Positions 1 through 9,576 are shown, counted from the stretch's first letter. The stretch: 64,000 nucleotides of DNA from Acinetobacter portensis (GCF_023158935.1 NZ_CP096120.1:992001-1056000), one strand, 5' to 3'. Notes: generated from the letters alone by a model not told the origin. Made by a program: numbers and translations.

Positions 1-1760
1 ATGCTATTCCATATCAAATACGTGCAAAATTATTGCAACTAGAGCCAAGTTTGGATTCGGATTGGCATCTTACGGTTCTAGAAGTTCTTAAAGATGCAGA
101 GCAACAATTATGTGAAGATATTGATAGTCAAATACTAAAGCCCAAGGAAATTCATTGGAATCGCCTTGCGAATACTTTTGAATATAAAGCAAATACAAGT
201 TTAGCAATTTTAAGACATCGTCTTACGCATCCTAAAATGGGCGAGTTTGCTAAAACATTAAGCGAGTCATTAGAAAGTTTAAAAGAACTTAGTGATAGTT
301 TAAAAATTGCAGATTATTTAGAAAATGCAATTGAGCAAATTAATCAAATACAAGTTGAAGAGGACTTTGTACTTCAACGTGAGAAAATTTTAATTCATCG
401 TACATTTTTATTAAATGCTGCAAAAATTATTAGAAGAATAAAAATAGATGAACTTCAAGGTTTAAGAAATTTAACGGAAGAAGAAATTAAAGGTTTTATT
501 GTAGAAGTCTATATTAAGCAGCAACTTCTTGATTATTGGTATAAACCCTTATTAAAGAAGGATTCTGAACTAAATAAACTGCCAATCTTTAGATATTTGA
601 TTTTACGTGAACAAAAGGTTCGCCATTTTCATATTGTTAAAACGTCATCGTTTATTTATCTCGTTGCACCTGTCATGCATGTTGAAAATAACCCGTATTC
701 AATTCGACGTTTTTTAATTGAGGAGCAGGGTGCACTTCCAGATCAAATTTTCTTAAATGCAATTGTGCTGGATTTATCGAAGTCTGAAGAAATTCAATAT
801 ATTGAAAATTTAAAAAGCTTAATTAAGCGAATGGTGACTATTCAAAGTCAAATTCATTTAGATGTGATAGATGTTGTTCATCAACTAGAAGAAGTTTATG
901 AAGATAAACTGATTCCTTTATTAATTGAACCTATTCAGTTTGTCGCAAAAAATGCAGATGTTGTTGCACAAATGCATTTAAAGAAATTTGAAAATGTATT
1001 AACAGGCGAGTTCTTTTCATTAATGCATGTGGCATCGAAAAAGCATTTATCTCATATAGAAGAATTTGATTATTTATATTTAAAAGGGCATCGATTACTT
1101 TCAGAATTATTGGCATATTACAGAGAGTTTAAGTCTCAACCATCATTAATATTTAATCATTATGTGCAAATGTTTGAATATAAATTATTTGCTTATGTGA
1201 AGTTACTTGAAAAACGCAAACAAGAATGTTTTGTTCCATTAAATGAAAATGATTGGAATTTTATGCATGAACGTTCAATGCAACCTATTCGTGCTTTGCA
1301 ATCTACAATAAGCCAGAACCTTGTAGATTATCGTGAACTTAGAATGTTTATTAATAAGTTTAAACGTGATCAAACAAAGCAGACATCGTTGTTAAAGCGC
1401 ATGATGAAGTCAGATCAGGCAGAAAATGATTTGCTTGATGCTCAAAAATCTTCTATTGAATTAAAGCGGAAGATTTTCATGAGTATTCTAGATATTCCTC
1501 GCTCTTATCCAAATGCGAGCGTATTTATTGAATTTGAAAGTATGCATAATTTTACCGATAAACAGCGACATTATGCATTTCCATGTGGTGACAATGGCTT
1601 AACACGGTTGCCAATTTTATTAAGTGTACCAGATACCTATACAGAGTTTGATGTAGAGGAGTTTAATGCGCTTATTCAATACGATTTAAATTTTTCGTCA
1701 TCCTCTAGAGCTGAAAAAATAGGTTTAGATGATCATTCACCTATTTCGTATAGCGTGTAA
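1..1760 (+). CDS. Unrecognised cytoplasmic protein, 5' end outside window
   Basis: The reading frame is open to the left edge: codons from base 3 read AIPYQIRAKLLQLEPS straight into the rest, so the true start lies upstream. The TTG at 33 is probably just an internal Leu codon. At least 585 residues are present. The protein is rich in Leu, Ile, Lys and Glu, looks largely helical, and has no signal peptide or obvious membrane segment. I recognise no catalytic motif and assign no function. A strong terminator follows, so it is transcribed separately from gap. The coding call is secure because of the long uninterrupted frame and coherent composition. Confidence 0.85.
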   Translation, partial: AIPYQIRAKLLQLEPSLDSDWHLTVLEVLKDAEQQLCEDIDSQILKPKEIHWNRLANTFEYKANTSLAILRHRLTHPKMGEFAKTLSESLESLKELSDSLKIADYLENAIEQINQIQVEEDFVLQREKILIHRTFLLNAAKIIRRIKIDELQGLRNLTEEEIKGFIVEVYIKQQLLDYWYKPLLKKDSELNKLPIFRYLILREQKVRHFHIVKTSSFIYLVAPVMHVENNPYSIRRFLIEEQGALPDQIFLNAIVLDLSKSEEIQYIENLKSLIKRMVTIQSQIHLDVIDVVHQLEEVYEDKLIPLLIEPIQFVAKNADVVAQMHLKKFENVLTGEFFSLMHVASKKHLSHIEEFDYLYLKGHRLLSELLAYYREFKSQPSLIFNHYVQMFEYKLFAYVKLLEKRKQECFVPLNENDWNFMHERSMQPIRALQSTISQNLVDYRELRMFINKFKRDQTKQTSLLKRMMKSDQAENDLLDAQKSSIELKRKIFMSILDIPRSYPNASVFIEFESMHNFTDKQRHYAFPCGDNGLTRLPILLSVPDTYTEFDVEEFNALIQYDLNFSSSSRAEKIGLDDHSPISYSV

Positions 1761-1803
1761 AGGTATTAATTGCATGTAATTTCATCAATTAAATGAATTA
1801 TTT

Positions 1804-1838
1804 AAAACCGCTAAATATACGATTTAGCGGTTTTATTT
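1804..1838 (+). terminator. Rho-independent terminator
   Basis: A perfect 13-bp stem (1804-1816 with 1822-1834) has a five-base loop and is followed by a T-rich tract. It ends the unknown gene upstream of gap. Confidence 0.85.
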
Positions 1839-1999
1839 TTTAAATCATGAAAATAATTGCTACTATTTCATAAATTTATAATGAATATACAAGAAAATAG
1901 TACAGTCTTATTCAGCTTTTGATACAAAGTTGCCTTTAATTCCATTACAATTATGGGGTTTATATATTTATGATTCGCAATTAATTAGAGGACGTATCT

Positions 2000-3457
2000 G
2001 TGAGCAAAGACAGTATCATTGCCCTACATACAGAGCACCAAGGTCGCTGGAAAAACCGTGAGGAACTAGCGGAACGTATGATTGCCCTAGTAGGTCAGTT
2101 GTATCGTGAAAAGAATATCGTAGTTACAGTTTATGGTCGTTCTTTAATTAACCGTTCTGTAATTCAGATTTTAAAAGCTCACCGCCGTACACGTGTATTA
2201 GACGTAGAGCTTTCTGCTGTTCATACTTTCCCAATCCTTGAAGCTTTGGCGAAAATTGAAAATATTGGTTCTGCAGAAGTAGATTTAGGCAAACTCGCAG
2301 TTGAATTCAATGCTAAAGGCGGCGATATCAATGCGTTTGTTGCAGAAGCTGTAAAACCTTTAGCGGGTAAAGACACAGCTGTAGAACATAAAGATGTTGT
2401 TCTTTATGGTTTCGGTCGTATTGGTCGTATCTTAGCGCGTTTAATCATTAGCCAATCTGGTCTTGGTCGTGGTTTAAATCTTAAAGCGATTGTTGTTCGT
2501 AAATCATCTGATGGTGATTTAGAAAAACGTGCTTCACTTTTACGCCGTGACTCTATTCATGGTCCATTTGCAGGCACAATTTCTGTAGATGAAGAAAACG
2601 AAGCAATTATTGCAAACGGTAACTTTATTAAAGTTATTTATGCATCTAACCCATCTGAAGTTGATTACACAGCTTACGGTATTAACAATGCATTAGTCAT
2701 TGATAATACGGGTAAATGGCGCGATTCTGAAGGTTTAGCTCAACATCTTAAATGCCCAGGCGCTGCACGCGTAATTTTAACTGCACCTGGTAAAGGTGAG
2801 ATGAAAAACGTTGTATATGGCGTAAACCATGCAGACATCTTAGATGAAGACACAATCATCTCTGCTGCAAGCTGTACTACAAACGCAATTACACCAACAC
2901 TTAAAGTGTTAAACGACAAATACACAGTGATTAATGGTCACGTTGAAACAGTTCACTCGTTCACAAACGACCAAAACTTAATCGATAACTACCATAAAGC
3001 TGACCGTCGTGGTCGTGCTGCTACATTGAACATGGTTATTACTGAAACTGGTGCTGCTAAAGCTGTTGCTAAAGCACTTCCTGTTCTTCAAGGTAAATTA
3101 ACAGGTAACTCTGTACGTGTTCCTACACCAAACGTATCTTTGGCTATTCTTAACCTTACTTTAGGTCAGGATGTAGATCGTGATGAAGTAAACGAATATA
3201 TTCGTCAAATTTCAATCAATTCTAAGCTACAAGGTCAAATTGGTTATACAAACTCTACAGAGGTTGTATCTTCTGACTTTATCGGTTCGCGTACTGCGGG
3301 TGTGTTTGATGCGCAAGCAACAATCACTTCAGGTAACCGTTTAACAGCTTATGTTTGGTACGATAACGAAGTTGGTTATAGCTGCCAAGTATTACGTATT
3401 GCTGAACAAATGGGTGGCGTAAGCTACATTAAAGTTCCTGCTGAAACAAATGCATAA
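2000..3457 (+). CDS. gap: Glyceraldehyde-3-phosphate dehydrogenase, long form
   Basis: Catalyses NAD(P)-dependent oxidation and phosphorylation of glyceraldehyde 3-phosphate, or the reverse reaction in gluconeogenesis. The nucleotide-binding motif GFGRIGR is at residues 137-143 and the active-site segment ASCTTN places the catalytic Cys at 292. The protein has 485 residues, about 150 more than the classical enzyme. The extra part is an N-terminal extension of roughly 130 residues before the Rossmann fold, as in the long GAPDH of Pseudomonas and other gammaproteobacteria. The GTG start at 2000 follows a GAGG ribosome-binding site. Acinetobacter lacks a complete classical glycolytic pathway, so an anabolic role is plausible. 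The gene is monocistronic, with terminators on both sides. Confidence 0.95.
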   Translation: MSKDSIIALHTEHQGRWKNREELAERMIALVGQLYREKNIVVTVYGRSLINRSVIQILKAHRRTRVLDVELSAVHTFPILEALAKIENIGSAEVDLGKLAVEFNAKGGDINAFVAEAVKPLAGKDTAVEHKDVVLYGFGRIGRILARLIISQSGLGRGLNLKAIVVRKSSDGDLEKRASLLRRDSIHGPFAGTISVDEENEAIIANGNFIKVIYASNPSEVDYTAYGINNALVIDNTGKWRDSEGLAQHLKCPGAARVILTAPGKGEMKNVVYGVNHADILDEDTIISAASCTTNAITPTLKVLNDKYTVINGHVETVHSFTNDQNLIDNYHKADRRGRAATLNMVITETGAAKAVAKALPVLQGKLTGNSVRVPTPNVSLAILNLTLGQDVDRDEVNEYIRQISINSKLQGQIGYTNSTEVVSSDFIGSRTAGVFDAQATITSGNRLTAYVWYDNEVGYSCQVLRIAEQMGGVSYIKVPAETNA

Positions 3458-3478
3458 TTTGTGATGTAGACAAAAAAA

Positions 3479-3503
3479 GAGCCTCAATTGAGGCTCTTTT
3501 TTT
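3479..3503. terminator. Bidirectional terminator between gap and qorB-like gene
   Basis: An inverted repeat, GAGCCTCAATTGAGGCTC (3479-3496), is flanked by an A-run on the left and a T-run on the right. It can stop both gap on the plus strand and the convergent reductase gene on the minus strand. Confidence 0.85.
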
Positions 3504-3517
3504 ATGTGATATTTGAA

Positions 3518-4372
3518 TTATACAAGTAAAGATTTAATCGTTTCTTCAAGTGACGTAGTCGGGCGATTTAATAAAGTTTCTAAGTCTTTACTATCACTTA
3601 GCATTGCTCCATTTTGAGCTTCAATATCTGCTTCAACAATCACATTAACTAAACTTTCAGGTAAACCTGCTTGTAAAAGACCTTGTTTGTAATCTTCAGA
3701 GGATAAGTTGGTATAAGCCACAGTTTTATTGCTAACTTTCGAAATGGTTTCTGCCAAAATTTCTAAGTTAAATGCAGTAGAGCTTGCCAATTCATAAATT
3801 TTATTTTGATGAGATTCGCTAAGTAATACATTTGCAGCAGCTTCCGCATAGTCAGTTCGTGGCGCTGCGCTGATTTGAGCATTTTGAGTTGCTCCATATA
3901 AAATGCCTGTTTCAATATTATGAGCAATACCTGCTAAATAATTTTCGCTATACCAATTATTTCTTAAAAAGGTATAACTTAATCCGCTTTCACGAATCAA
4001 TTGTTCGGTTTCACGGTGTTCTTGTGCTAAACCTAAAGGCGATTTGTCTGCTCGTAAAAGACTTGTATAGGCAATATAAGGAACTTTGGCTGAAACAGCA
4101 GCGTCAATAACAGCTTTATGTTGTGGTGTACGATGACCTACTTCGTTCGCTGAAATAAGTAAAATTTTATCTATACCTTGTAAAGCAGGAACAAGCGTAG
4201 CAGGTGAGTAATAATCGAAATAACGAATATCAACTCCTTGTGCTTTTAAATGTTCTGCTTTTTCTACATTGCGAACTAAGGCTACAATATTTTCAGCTTG
4301 AGTTTGTTTTAATAGGTGTTGAATAACGAGTTGACCAAGTTGACCCGTTGCGCCAGTAATTGCAATTTTCAT
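3518..4372 (-). CDS. NmrA-type NAD(P)-binding quinone reductase, QorB/YtfG-like
   Basis: A 284-residue atypical short-chain dehydrogenase of the NmrA/QorB group, very close to the 286 residues of E. coli QorB (YtfG), an NAD(P)H:quinone oxidoreductase. The N-terminal GATGQLGQ motif (residues 7-14) is the dinucleotide-binding loop. There is no signal peptide, so it should be cytoplasmic. It is transcribed divergently from an HxlR-family regulator, the same pairing as E. coli ytfG/ytfH, which supports redox- or electrophile-responsive control. The substrate cannot be read from sequence. Confidence 0.85.
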   Translation of the reverse strand: MKIAITGATGQLGQLVIQHLLKQTQAENIVALVRNVEKAEHLKAQGVDIRYFDYYSPATLVPALQGIDKILLISANEVGHRTPQHKAVIDAAVSAKVPYIAYTSLLRADKSPLGLAQEHRETEQLIRESGLSYTFLRNNWYSENYLAGIAHNIETGILYGATQNAQISAAPRTDYAEAAANVLLSESHQNKIYELASSTAFNLEILAETISKVSNKTVAYTNLSSEDYKQGLLQAGLPESLVNVIVEADIEAQNGAMLSDSKDLETLLNRPTTSLEETIKSLLV

Positions 4373-4427
4373 ATTTTAATCTCACATTATTTTGATGAAT
4401 AAATAAACTTGATCGATGAATATTAAT

Positions 4428-4475
4428 TTGGTAACTTACCAAAAGAAAGTACATACCAAAAAGTAAGTTAATTAC
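4428..4475. promoter_or_regulatory. Candidate HxlR operator sites in divergent intergenic region
   Basis: The perfect inverted repeat TTGGTAACTTACCAA lies at 4428-4442. A related imperfect palindrome, GTAAGTTAATTAC, lies at 4463-4475 just upstream of the regulator start. HxlR/DUF24 regulators bind GTA-rich palindromes of this type in divergent promoters. The sites are visible in the sequence; assigning them to the adjacent regulator is inference. Confidence 0.6.
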
Positions 4476-4492
4476 TAAAAAGGAATATTTTT

Positions 4493-4864
4493 ATGTCTAG
4501 CTATGAAACGAGTAAATTATTAGGTCAAGTTTTATCTACAGATTGTCCATCTCGGGAAATATTGGAACATTTAACAAACAAATGGTCTGTTCTAGTTTTG
4601 AGATGTTTAAGTGACGGGGTACATCGTTTTAGTGAGTTAAAACAGCGTATAGAGGGCGTGAGCGAAAAAATGCTTTCACAAACGTTAAAAATGCTTGAGC
4701 AAGACGGTTTTATTTTACGTACGGTTTATCCTGTTGTACCGCCAAAAGTGGAATATCAACTGACAATTTTGGGGTCACAAGCAGCCGAAAAGATGAATTA
4801 TTTAATTCAGTGGATTGAGCGTAGTTTGCCTGAGATTTTAGATAATAAAAAAACAGGATCTTAG
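4493..4864 (+). CDS. HxlR/DUF24-family transcriptional regulator
   Basis: A 123-residue winged-helix regulator of the HxlR family (MarR-like fold, dimeric). The sequence runs through the typical N-terminal DCPSREILEHL block, which contains a conserved Cys used for redox or electrophile sensing in QorR/HypR-type members. The family core follows (KWSVLVLRCL, FSELKQRI, LSQTLKMLEQDGF). It lies divergent to the qorB-like gene, with palindromic candidate operators between them, so it probably represses that gene and itself. It resembles E. coli YtfH. A ribosome-binding site (AAGGAA) precedes the ATG. Confidence 0.88.
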   Translation: MSSYETSKLLGQVLSTDCPSREILEHLTNKWSVLVLRCLSDGVHRFSELKQRIEGVSEKMLSQTLKMLEQDGFILRTVYPVVPPKVEYQLTILGSQAAEKMNYLIQWIERSLPEILDNKKTGS

Positions 4865-4952
4865 CTTGAATTATTATTTGACTCTTATTGTTTTTTATTA
4901 AACTTAAGTTTTAGGTAAATTGCTGTTAATCAATATGTTTTGGCTTATTTTG

Positions 4953-4983
4953 CACTAAAAACACTCAGTTTTTAGTGTATAAT
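4953..4983 (+). promoter_or_regulatory. Inverted repeat abutting a TATAAT -10 box
   Basis: A perfect 10-bp inverted repeat (4953-4962 and 4968-4977, half-site CACTAAAAAC) runs directly into TATAAT at 4978-4983, about 30 bp upstream of the cold-shock/Excalibur gene. It sits where a repressor would cover the -35/-10 spacer. No -35 with canonical 17-bp spacing is obvious. The binding protein is unknown. Confidence 0.5.
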
Positions 4984-5014
4984 TATTTCTTTATTAAGAA
5001 TTAAAGTTAGTCAA

Positions 5015-5608
5015 ATGTTTTGTGAAGGTGTTGTAAAAACTTATAACGAAGATAGGGGTTTTGGTTTTATTAAAGTTGAAAATCAACAGAAAGATATATT
5101 TTTCCATATTAAAGATTTTCCTAACAAAAATATTCAACCAAAAATAGGTGAAAGACTTAAATTTAGAATTGCTAATGATCATAATGGAAAAGCTAAAGCA
5201 GAAAATATCGTACGTTTAGATGTTTATGTTGAAGAGCGTCAAAATATAAATTCGTCTGTAGCTTATTCAAAAAGACAAACCAACCGCAAAAAGCAACAAC
5301 CGAAAACTTTTAATTTTTTAAATTTCATATTGGGTTTTGTCATTATTGCTGTTTTTTTAGCAGTGTTTATTCCTTTTGTGACAGGGATTTATAAAAGAGA
5401 AACTTTAAAAAGACAGGTTGCTGAACCAATGGCAATGGTCTCTAAAACTACTGATAGCACTACAAACTCAAATTTTAGATGTGATGGGCGTAAGCATTGT
5501 AGTGAAATGAGATCTCGTGATGAAGCTGTGTATTTTATTAATAACTGTCCTGGAACTCTTATGGATGGCGATGGTGATGGTGATCCGTGTGAGGGGCAGT
5601 TTCGTTAG
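5015..5608 (+). CDS. Cold-shock domain / membrane / Excalibur calcium-binding fusion protein
   Basis: A 197-residue three-part protein. Residues 1-70 form a cold-shock domain with RNP1 RGFGFIK (14-20) and RNP2 DIFFHI (27-32), so they should bind single-stranded nucleic acid in the cytoplasm. A basic linker leads to one membrane helix (about 104-126). The C-terminus (154-195) is an Excalibur-type module with paired cysteines and an Asp-rich loop DGDGDGDPCE, as found in extracellular calcium-binding proteins. The implied topology is N-terminus in, C-terminus in the periplasm. Function is unknown; linking RNA binding to a periplasmic calcium-binding module is inference. The ribosome-binding site is weak. 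Confidence 0.85.
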   Translation: MFCEGVVKTYNEDRGFGFIKVENQQKDIFFHIKDFPNKNIQPKIGERLKFRIANDHNGKAKAENIVRLDVYVEERQNINSSVAYSKRQTNRKKQQPKTFNFLNFILGFVIIAVFLAVFIPFVTGIYKRETLKRQVAEPMAMVSKTTDSTTNSNFRCDGRKHCSEMRSRDEAVYFINNCPGTLMDGDGDGDPCEGQFR

Positions 5609-5637
5609 ATCGAAAAAATTGAATTGATATGCTCTAA

Positions 5638-5671
5638 AAGTCGAAAAATATAAAATATATTTTTCGACTTT
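5638..5671. terminator. Bidirectional terminator-like hairpin
   Basis: A perfect 15-bp stem (5638-5652 with 5656-5670) with an AAA loop lies between the convergent cold-shock fusion gene and the MFS gene. The stem ends are A/T-rich, but no long T-run follows on either side. Confidence 0.65.
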
Positions 5672-5684
5672 GATTAATAAGCAG

Positions 5685-6893
5685 CTATGAGGTCACTTTC
5701 ATCTTTTTAAAATCCCATCGATCAATTACTAAAATTCCTATTGAGAAGACAAGACCAAGAACAACACAACCGATCCACTCATAATGTTCCCATGCATATA
5801 CAGCCCCTAAAGAACCTAAGGCAGCACCTGTAAAATAAATGGTCATATACACGGCATTAATTCGTGAGCGAGCCTTACCATCAATGCGATAAACTAAATT
5901 CTGATTTAATACATGGAATGCTGTTAAACCAAAATAACTCATTAGCACGCCAATCGCATAAATCCAAATATTTTGTTGTGCAAAGAACAATGGAATGCAA
6001 GAAAATAGCATGAGCATAATGCATAGCTTTGCAACAAAATTTTCTTTACCTAAGCCAACCGTTTTACCTGACCAACTTGATGAATAAATCCCAATTACTC
6101 CTAAAAGTCCAAAAAGACCAATTTCAAAATCAGAGAAATAATAAGGCGCTGTACCCAACACAAGAGTCATAGAGGTAAAGACCATCGATAAAATGCCAAA
6201 ACCTAAAGCACCTGCACAGGCACGGCGAATAAGATGTGGATTATCTTTGGCAATATTCCAAAGTGATCGATAAATTCTACCAACGGTTAAACCTGCTTGT
6301 GCAGAAGTATTGGGAAGTTTTTTCCACATAATGATGGCAAAAAGAAGAGTGATAATTCCACTTGAAAAATACACGCCTTCCCATGACCAATAGGTAGAAA
6401 CAAAACCTGCAAATGTACGAGATAAAATGATCCCCATCACCAAACCACTCATGAGCTTTCCTACGGTTGCTGCACTTGACTCAGGAGGGCTAATGGTTGA
6501 AGCAAAAGGAATTAATACTTGGGCAGAAATTGCACCAAAAGTAGCACATAGGGTAAAAATATAAAGCGTAGATAATGTCGTACTAAAGGATAATAAAATT
6601 TGAGAGAGCGCGGCAAATACCATTAAGCTCACAATGAATTTTCGCTTATTTAAATAATCGCCTAAAGGAACAAGTAGCATTAAACCTAGAACATAACCAA
6701 TTTGTGCTACAACCACTGCAAAACCTGCTTGGCTTGTTGTTACCCCTAAACCTTTCTCGATAGAATTAATTAAAGGTTGGTTGAAATAAGCTGAACCTGC
6801 ACATAAACCACATGCAAGTGCCATCAGTAATACAAATTGAGATGACAAAGGTTGAGTGTTTTTCCTTTCCGCAGTAGACATAAGCATACTCAA
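5685..6893 (-). CDS. MFS transporter, drug/metabolite exporter type
   Basis: A 402-residue integral membrane protein of the major facilitator superfamily with about 12 hydrophobic segments. The loop between TM2 and TM3 carries a GDYLNKRK motif, the family's G-D-(R/K)-x-G-R-(R/K) signature in altered form. It resembles the AraJ/YgaY-like efflux group. Substrate is not inferable. The first Met (6893) gives a short hydrophilic tail before TM1; internal Met codons a few residues later are alternatives. The gene is divergent from obgE and convergent with the cold-shock fusion gene. Confidence 0.85.
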   Translation of the reverse strand: MSMLMSTAERKNTQPLSSQFVLLMALACGLCAGSAYFNQPLINSIEKGLGVTTSQAGFAVVVAQIGYVLGLMLLVPLGDYLNKRKFIVSLMVFAALSQILLSFSTTLSTLYIFTLCATFGAISAQVLIPFASTISPPESSAATVGKLMSGLVMGIILSRTFAGFVSTYWSWEGVYFSSGIITLLFAIIMWKKLPNTSAQAGLTVGRIYRSLWNIAKDNPHLIRRACAGALGFGILSMVFTSMTLVLGTAPYYFSDFEIGLFGLLGVIGIYSSSWSGKTVGLGKENFVAKLCIMLMLFSCIPLFFAQQNIWIYAIGVLMSYFGLTAFHVLNQNLVYRIDGKARSRINAVYMTIYFTGAALGSLGAVYAWEHYEWIGCVVLGLVFSIGILVIDRWDFKKMKVTS

Positions 6894-7142
6894 AATTTTA
6901 ATTGTGAAACTATAGACAGGTGAATGCTAAAGTAGAAATAATTAAAAACAATCATTTAATTGTTGAAAGGTATAGATGATTGAATATATGAAAAATAAGC
7001 TAAAATAAATTAATTGAATAGGAAAATAATCAGGACGAGCTAAGCGAATCATTTCTTTATTGTATTGTGTGTAAATATAGTCGAGAAATTCTTTAAAATG
7101 TGGCAGAATATGGGGTTTTAAAGTTTTTAGAGGATTGGCAAT

Positions 7143-8357
7143 ATGCGCTTTGTTGATGAAGCAGTCATTACCGTAGAGGCTGGCGACGGTGGCAATGGCG
7201 TAGCCAGTTTTCGCCGTGAAAAGTTCGTACCATTTGGTGGTCCAGATGGTGGTGATGGTGGTCGTGGCGGTAGTATTCATATTCAAGCCGACGACGACAC
7301 AAGTACACTTGTAGATTATCGTTATACCCGTAGATACCGCGCAGAACGTGGTAAAAATGGTCGTGGCGCAAACTGTGCAGGCCGTGGTGGTGAATCAGTA
7401 ATTCTAAAAGTTCCAGTTGGAACAACTATTGTTGATGTAGAGTCTGGCGACATTATTGGCGATTTGATCGAAGATGGTCAAAGCGTAATGGTTGCACAAG
7501 GTGGCGATGGCGGTTTGGGTAACACACACTTCAAATCATCTACAAACCGTTCACCACGTAAATGTACCCATGGAACAAAAGGTGAGTTCCGTGAAGTACG
7601 TTTAGAACTTAAAGTATTGGCGGATGTTGGCTTGCTAGGCATGCCTAATGCGGGTAAATCAACCTTTATTCGTGCAGTTTCTGCTGCAAAACCAAAAGTT
7701 GCAGATTATCCATTTACCACTATGGTTCCAAACCTTGGTGTTGTAGATGCTGACCGTTATCGTTCATTTGTAATGGCAGATATTCCAGGTCTAATTGAAG
7801 GTGCATCTGAAGGCGCGGGTCTTGGTATTCGTTTCCTTAAGCATTTAGCACGTACACGTATTTTATTACACATTGTAGATGTTCAACCAATTGATGGTTC
7901 TGATCCTGCATACAATGCAAAAGCAATTTTGAAAGAGCTAGAAAACTTCTCTCCTACACTTTCAAAATTACCAATTGTATTGATATTAAATAAAGTCGAT
8001 CAATTAGCTGAAGAAACTCGTGAAGAATGGTGTAACCATATTCTTGAAGAATTACAGTGGAACGGTCCAGTATTCAAAACTTCTGGCTTAACGGCAGAAG
8101 GAACGAAAGATGTTGTTTATTACTTGATGGATCAAATTGAAGAACAACGCGAACGTGAAGTTGAAGATCCTGAATACGCAGCAGAAATGAAAGCGTTTCG
8201 TGATCAGCTTGAAGCTGAAACACGTGAGCAAACATTGGCTGCGAAAGAAGCATATCGTGAAATGCGTCGTCAACAACGTCTTGCTGGTATTTTGGGCGAA
8301 GACGATGAAGATGATGAAGACGACGATAACGATGTAGAAGTAGTTTACGTACGTTAA
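7143..8357 (+). CDS. obgE: GTPase ObgE/CgtA
   Basis: An essential ribosome-associated GTPase acting in 50S maturation and stringent-response signalling. It has 404 residues: the glycine-rich Obg fold (1 to about 158), then a G domain with G1 GMPNAGKS at 166-173, the [10 protein letters not shown]3 motif and NKVD G4, and a strongly acidic Asp/Glu-rich C-terminal tail. Obg usually lies in a rplU-rpmA-obg cluster; here it is followed by proB 29 bp downstream, an arrangement also seen in other bacteria. About 250 bp of non-coding DNA separates it from the divergent MFS gene and holds its promoter. Confidence 0.97.
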   Translation: MRFVDEAVITVEAGDGGNGVASFRREKFVPFGGPDGGDGGRGGSIHIQADDDTSTLVDYRYTRRYRAERGKNGRGANCAGRGGESVILKVPVGTTIVDVESGDIIGDLIEDGQSVMVAQGGDGGLGNTHFKSSTNRSPRKCTHGTKGEFREVRLELKVLADVGLLGMPNAGKSTFIRAVSAAKPKVADYPFTTMVPNLGVVDADRYRSFVMADIPGLIEGASEGAGLGIRFLKHLARTRILLHIVDVQPIDGSDPAYNAKAILKELENFSPTLSKLPIVLILNKVDQLAEETREEWCNHILEELQWNGPVFKTSGLTAEGTKDVVYYLMDQIEEQREREVEDPEYAAEMKAFRDQLEAETREQTLAAKEAYREMRRQQRLAGILGEDDEDDEDDDNDVEVVYVR

Positions 8358-8386
8358 GCTCTTATGGAAGAGTAACTGAGGACAAG

Positions 8387-9520
8387 ATGATAGAAGTGGT
8401 AGATGGGCAACGTCAGCTCAAGGGTTGTAAACGAATCGTTGTTAAGATCGGATCATCTTTACTCACAGCAAATGGGCAAGGTTTAGATATAACTGCAATT
8501 TCGCATTGGGCGGAACAAATTGCAGATCTACACAATGTAGGACACGAGATTATTCTTGTGTCATCGGGTGCTGTGGCTGAAGGTATGGTTCGAATGAAAC
8601 TTGAAAATCGACCCACAGATCTACCTAGTCTTCAGGCGTGTGCTGCCATTGGTCAAATGGGTTTAATACATACATGGTCAAGTGTGCTGGACAAACATAG
8701 CATACAAACGGCTCAAGTATTATTAACCCATGATGACTTGGCAGATCGTCGACGCTATTTAAATTCATGTGATGCTTTGCAACACCTAATTGATTGGCGT
8801 GTGATTCCTGTTATTAATGAAAATGACACGGTTTCTACAGATGAAATTCGCTTTGGTGATAACGATACTTTGGCGGCAATGGTCGCAGGTCAGGTTCATG
8901 GTGATTTGCTCATCATTTTAACTGACCAACAAGGTATGTTCGATTCAGACCCTCGTTCAAACCCAAATGCTAAGCTTTTTGACACTGTTCGTGCTTTAGA
9001 TGAAAGTCTATTCGATATGGCAGGCGGTGGTGGTAAGTTTGGTCGTGGTGGTATGTTGACCAAAGTTCGTGCTGCTCGTTTAGCTGCAAAGTCGGGTTGT
9101 CCTACGCTTATTGCAAGTGGGGATAGTGATCGAGTTCTTTCTCGTTTAATGGCGGGGGAAATGCTCGGTACATTGTTTGTTACGGACAATGATCGTATGA
9201 CAGCACATCAGCAATGGTTAGCTGCTCACTTGCAAACAGCAGGGCGTTTGGTGATTGATAATGGCGCAGTTAAGGCAATTAAAGAGAACCACCGTAGTTT
9301 GTTACCTGTAGGTGTAAAAGCGGTAGAAGGGCATTTTGAACGTGGTGATGTCGTTGAATGTGTCGATATTGATGGTGGTCGTGTTGCTGTTGGTCGTGTG
9401 AACTTTAGTTCTCGTTCGGCTGATATTGTAAAAGGCTTATCTTCAGATAAAGTTCATCAGGTTTTAGGTGAAGCTCGTTCACTTGAGATGATTCATAGAA
9501 ATCATATGGCGATTTATTAA
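8387..9520 (+). CDS. proB: Glutamate 5-kinase
   Basis: Catalyses ATP-dependent phosphorylation of L-glutamate, the first and feedback-controlled step of proline synthesis. It has 377 residues: an amino-acid-kinase domain ([10 protein letters not shown] near the N-terminus, VSSGAVAEG, and [18 protein letters not shown] for substrate and metal binding) followed by a C-terminal PUA domain (about residues 285-370). It starts 29 bp after obgE, so the two are probably co-transcribed. A terminator follows. Confidence 0.96.
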   Translation: MIEVVDGQRQLKGCKRIVVKIGSSLLTANGQGLDITAISHWAEQIADLHNVGHEIILVSSGAVAEGMVRMKLENRPTDLPSLQACAAIGQMGLIHTWSSVLDKHSIQTAQVLLTHDDLADRRRYLNSCDALQHLIDWRVIPVINENDTVSTDEIRFGDNDTLAAMVAGQVHGDLLIILTDQQGMFDSDPRSNPNAKLFDTVRALDESLFDMAGGGGKFGRGGMLTKVRAARLAAKSGCPTLIASGDSDRVLSRLMAGEMLGTLFVTDNDRMTAHQQWLAAHLQTAGRLVIDNGAVKAIKENHRSLLPVGVKAVEGHFERGDVVECVDIDGGRVAVGRVNFSSRSADIVKGLSSDKVHQVLGEARSLEMIHRNHMAIY

Positions 9521-9541
9521 TACATTTTTGAATAGATGTTG

Positions 9542-9576
9542 AAAGGCTTAATTCTGTAAAGAGTTAAGCCTTTTTT
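9542..9576 (+). terminator. Terminator of obgE-proB
   Basis: A stem of 9-10 bp (9542-9551 with 9564-9573, arm AAGGCTTAA) is followed by a T-run. Confidence 0.85.

Noticed and set aside
6942..7286. A 114-codon minus-strand frame upstream of and inside obgE
   Set aside because: It overlaps the conserved obgE start and its low-complexity Thr/Ile-rich start is the complement of the Gly-rich Obg domain.
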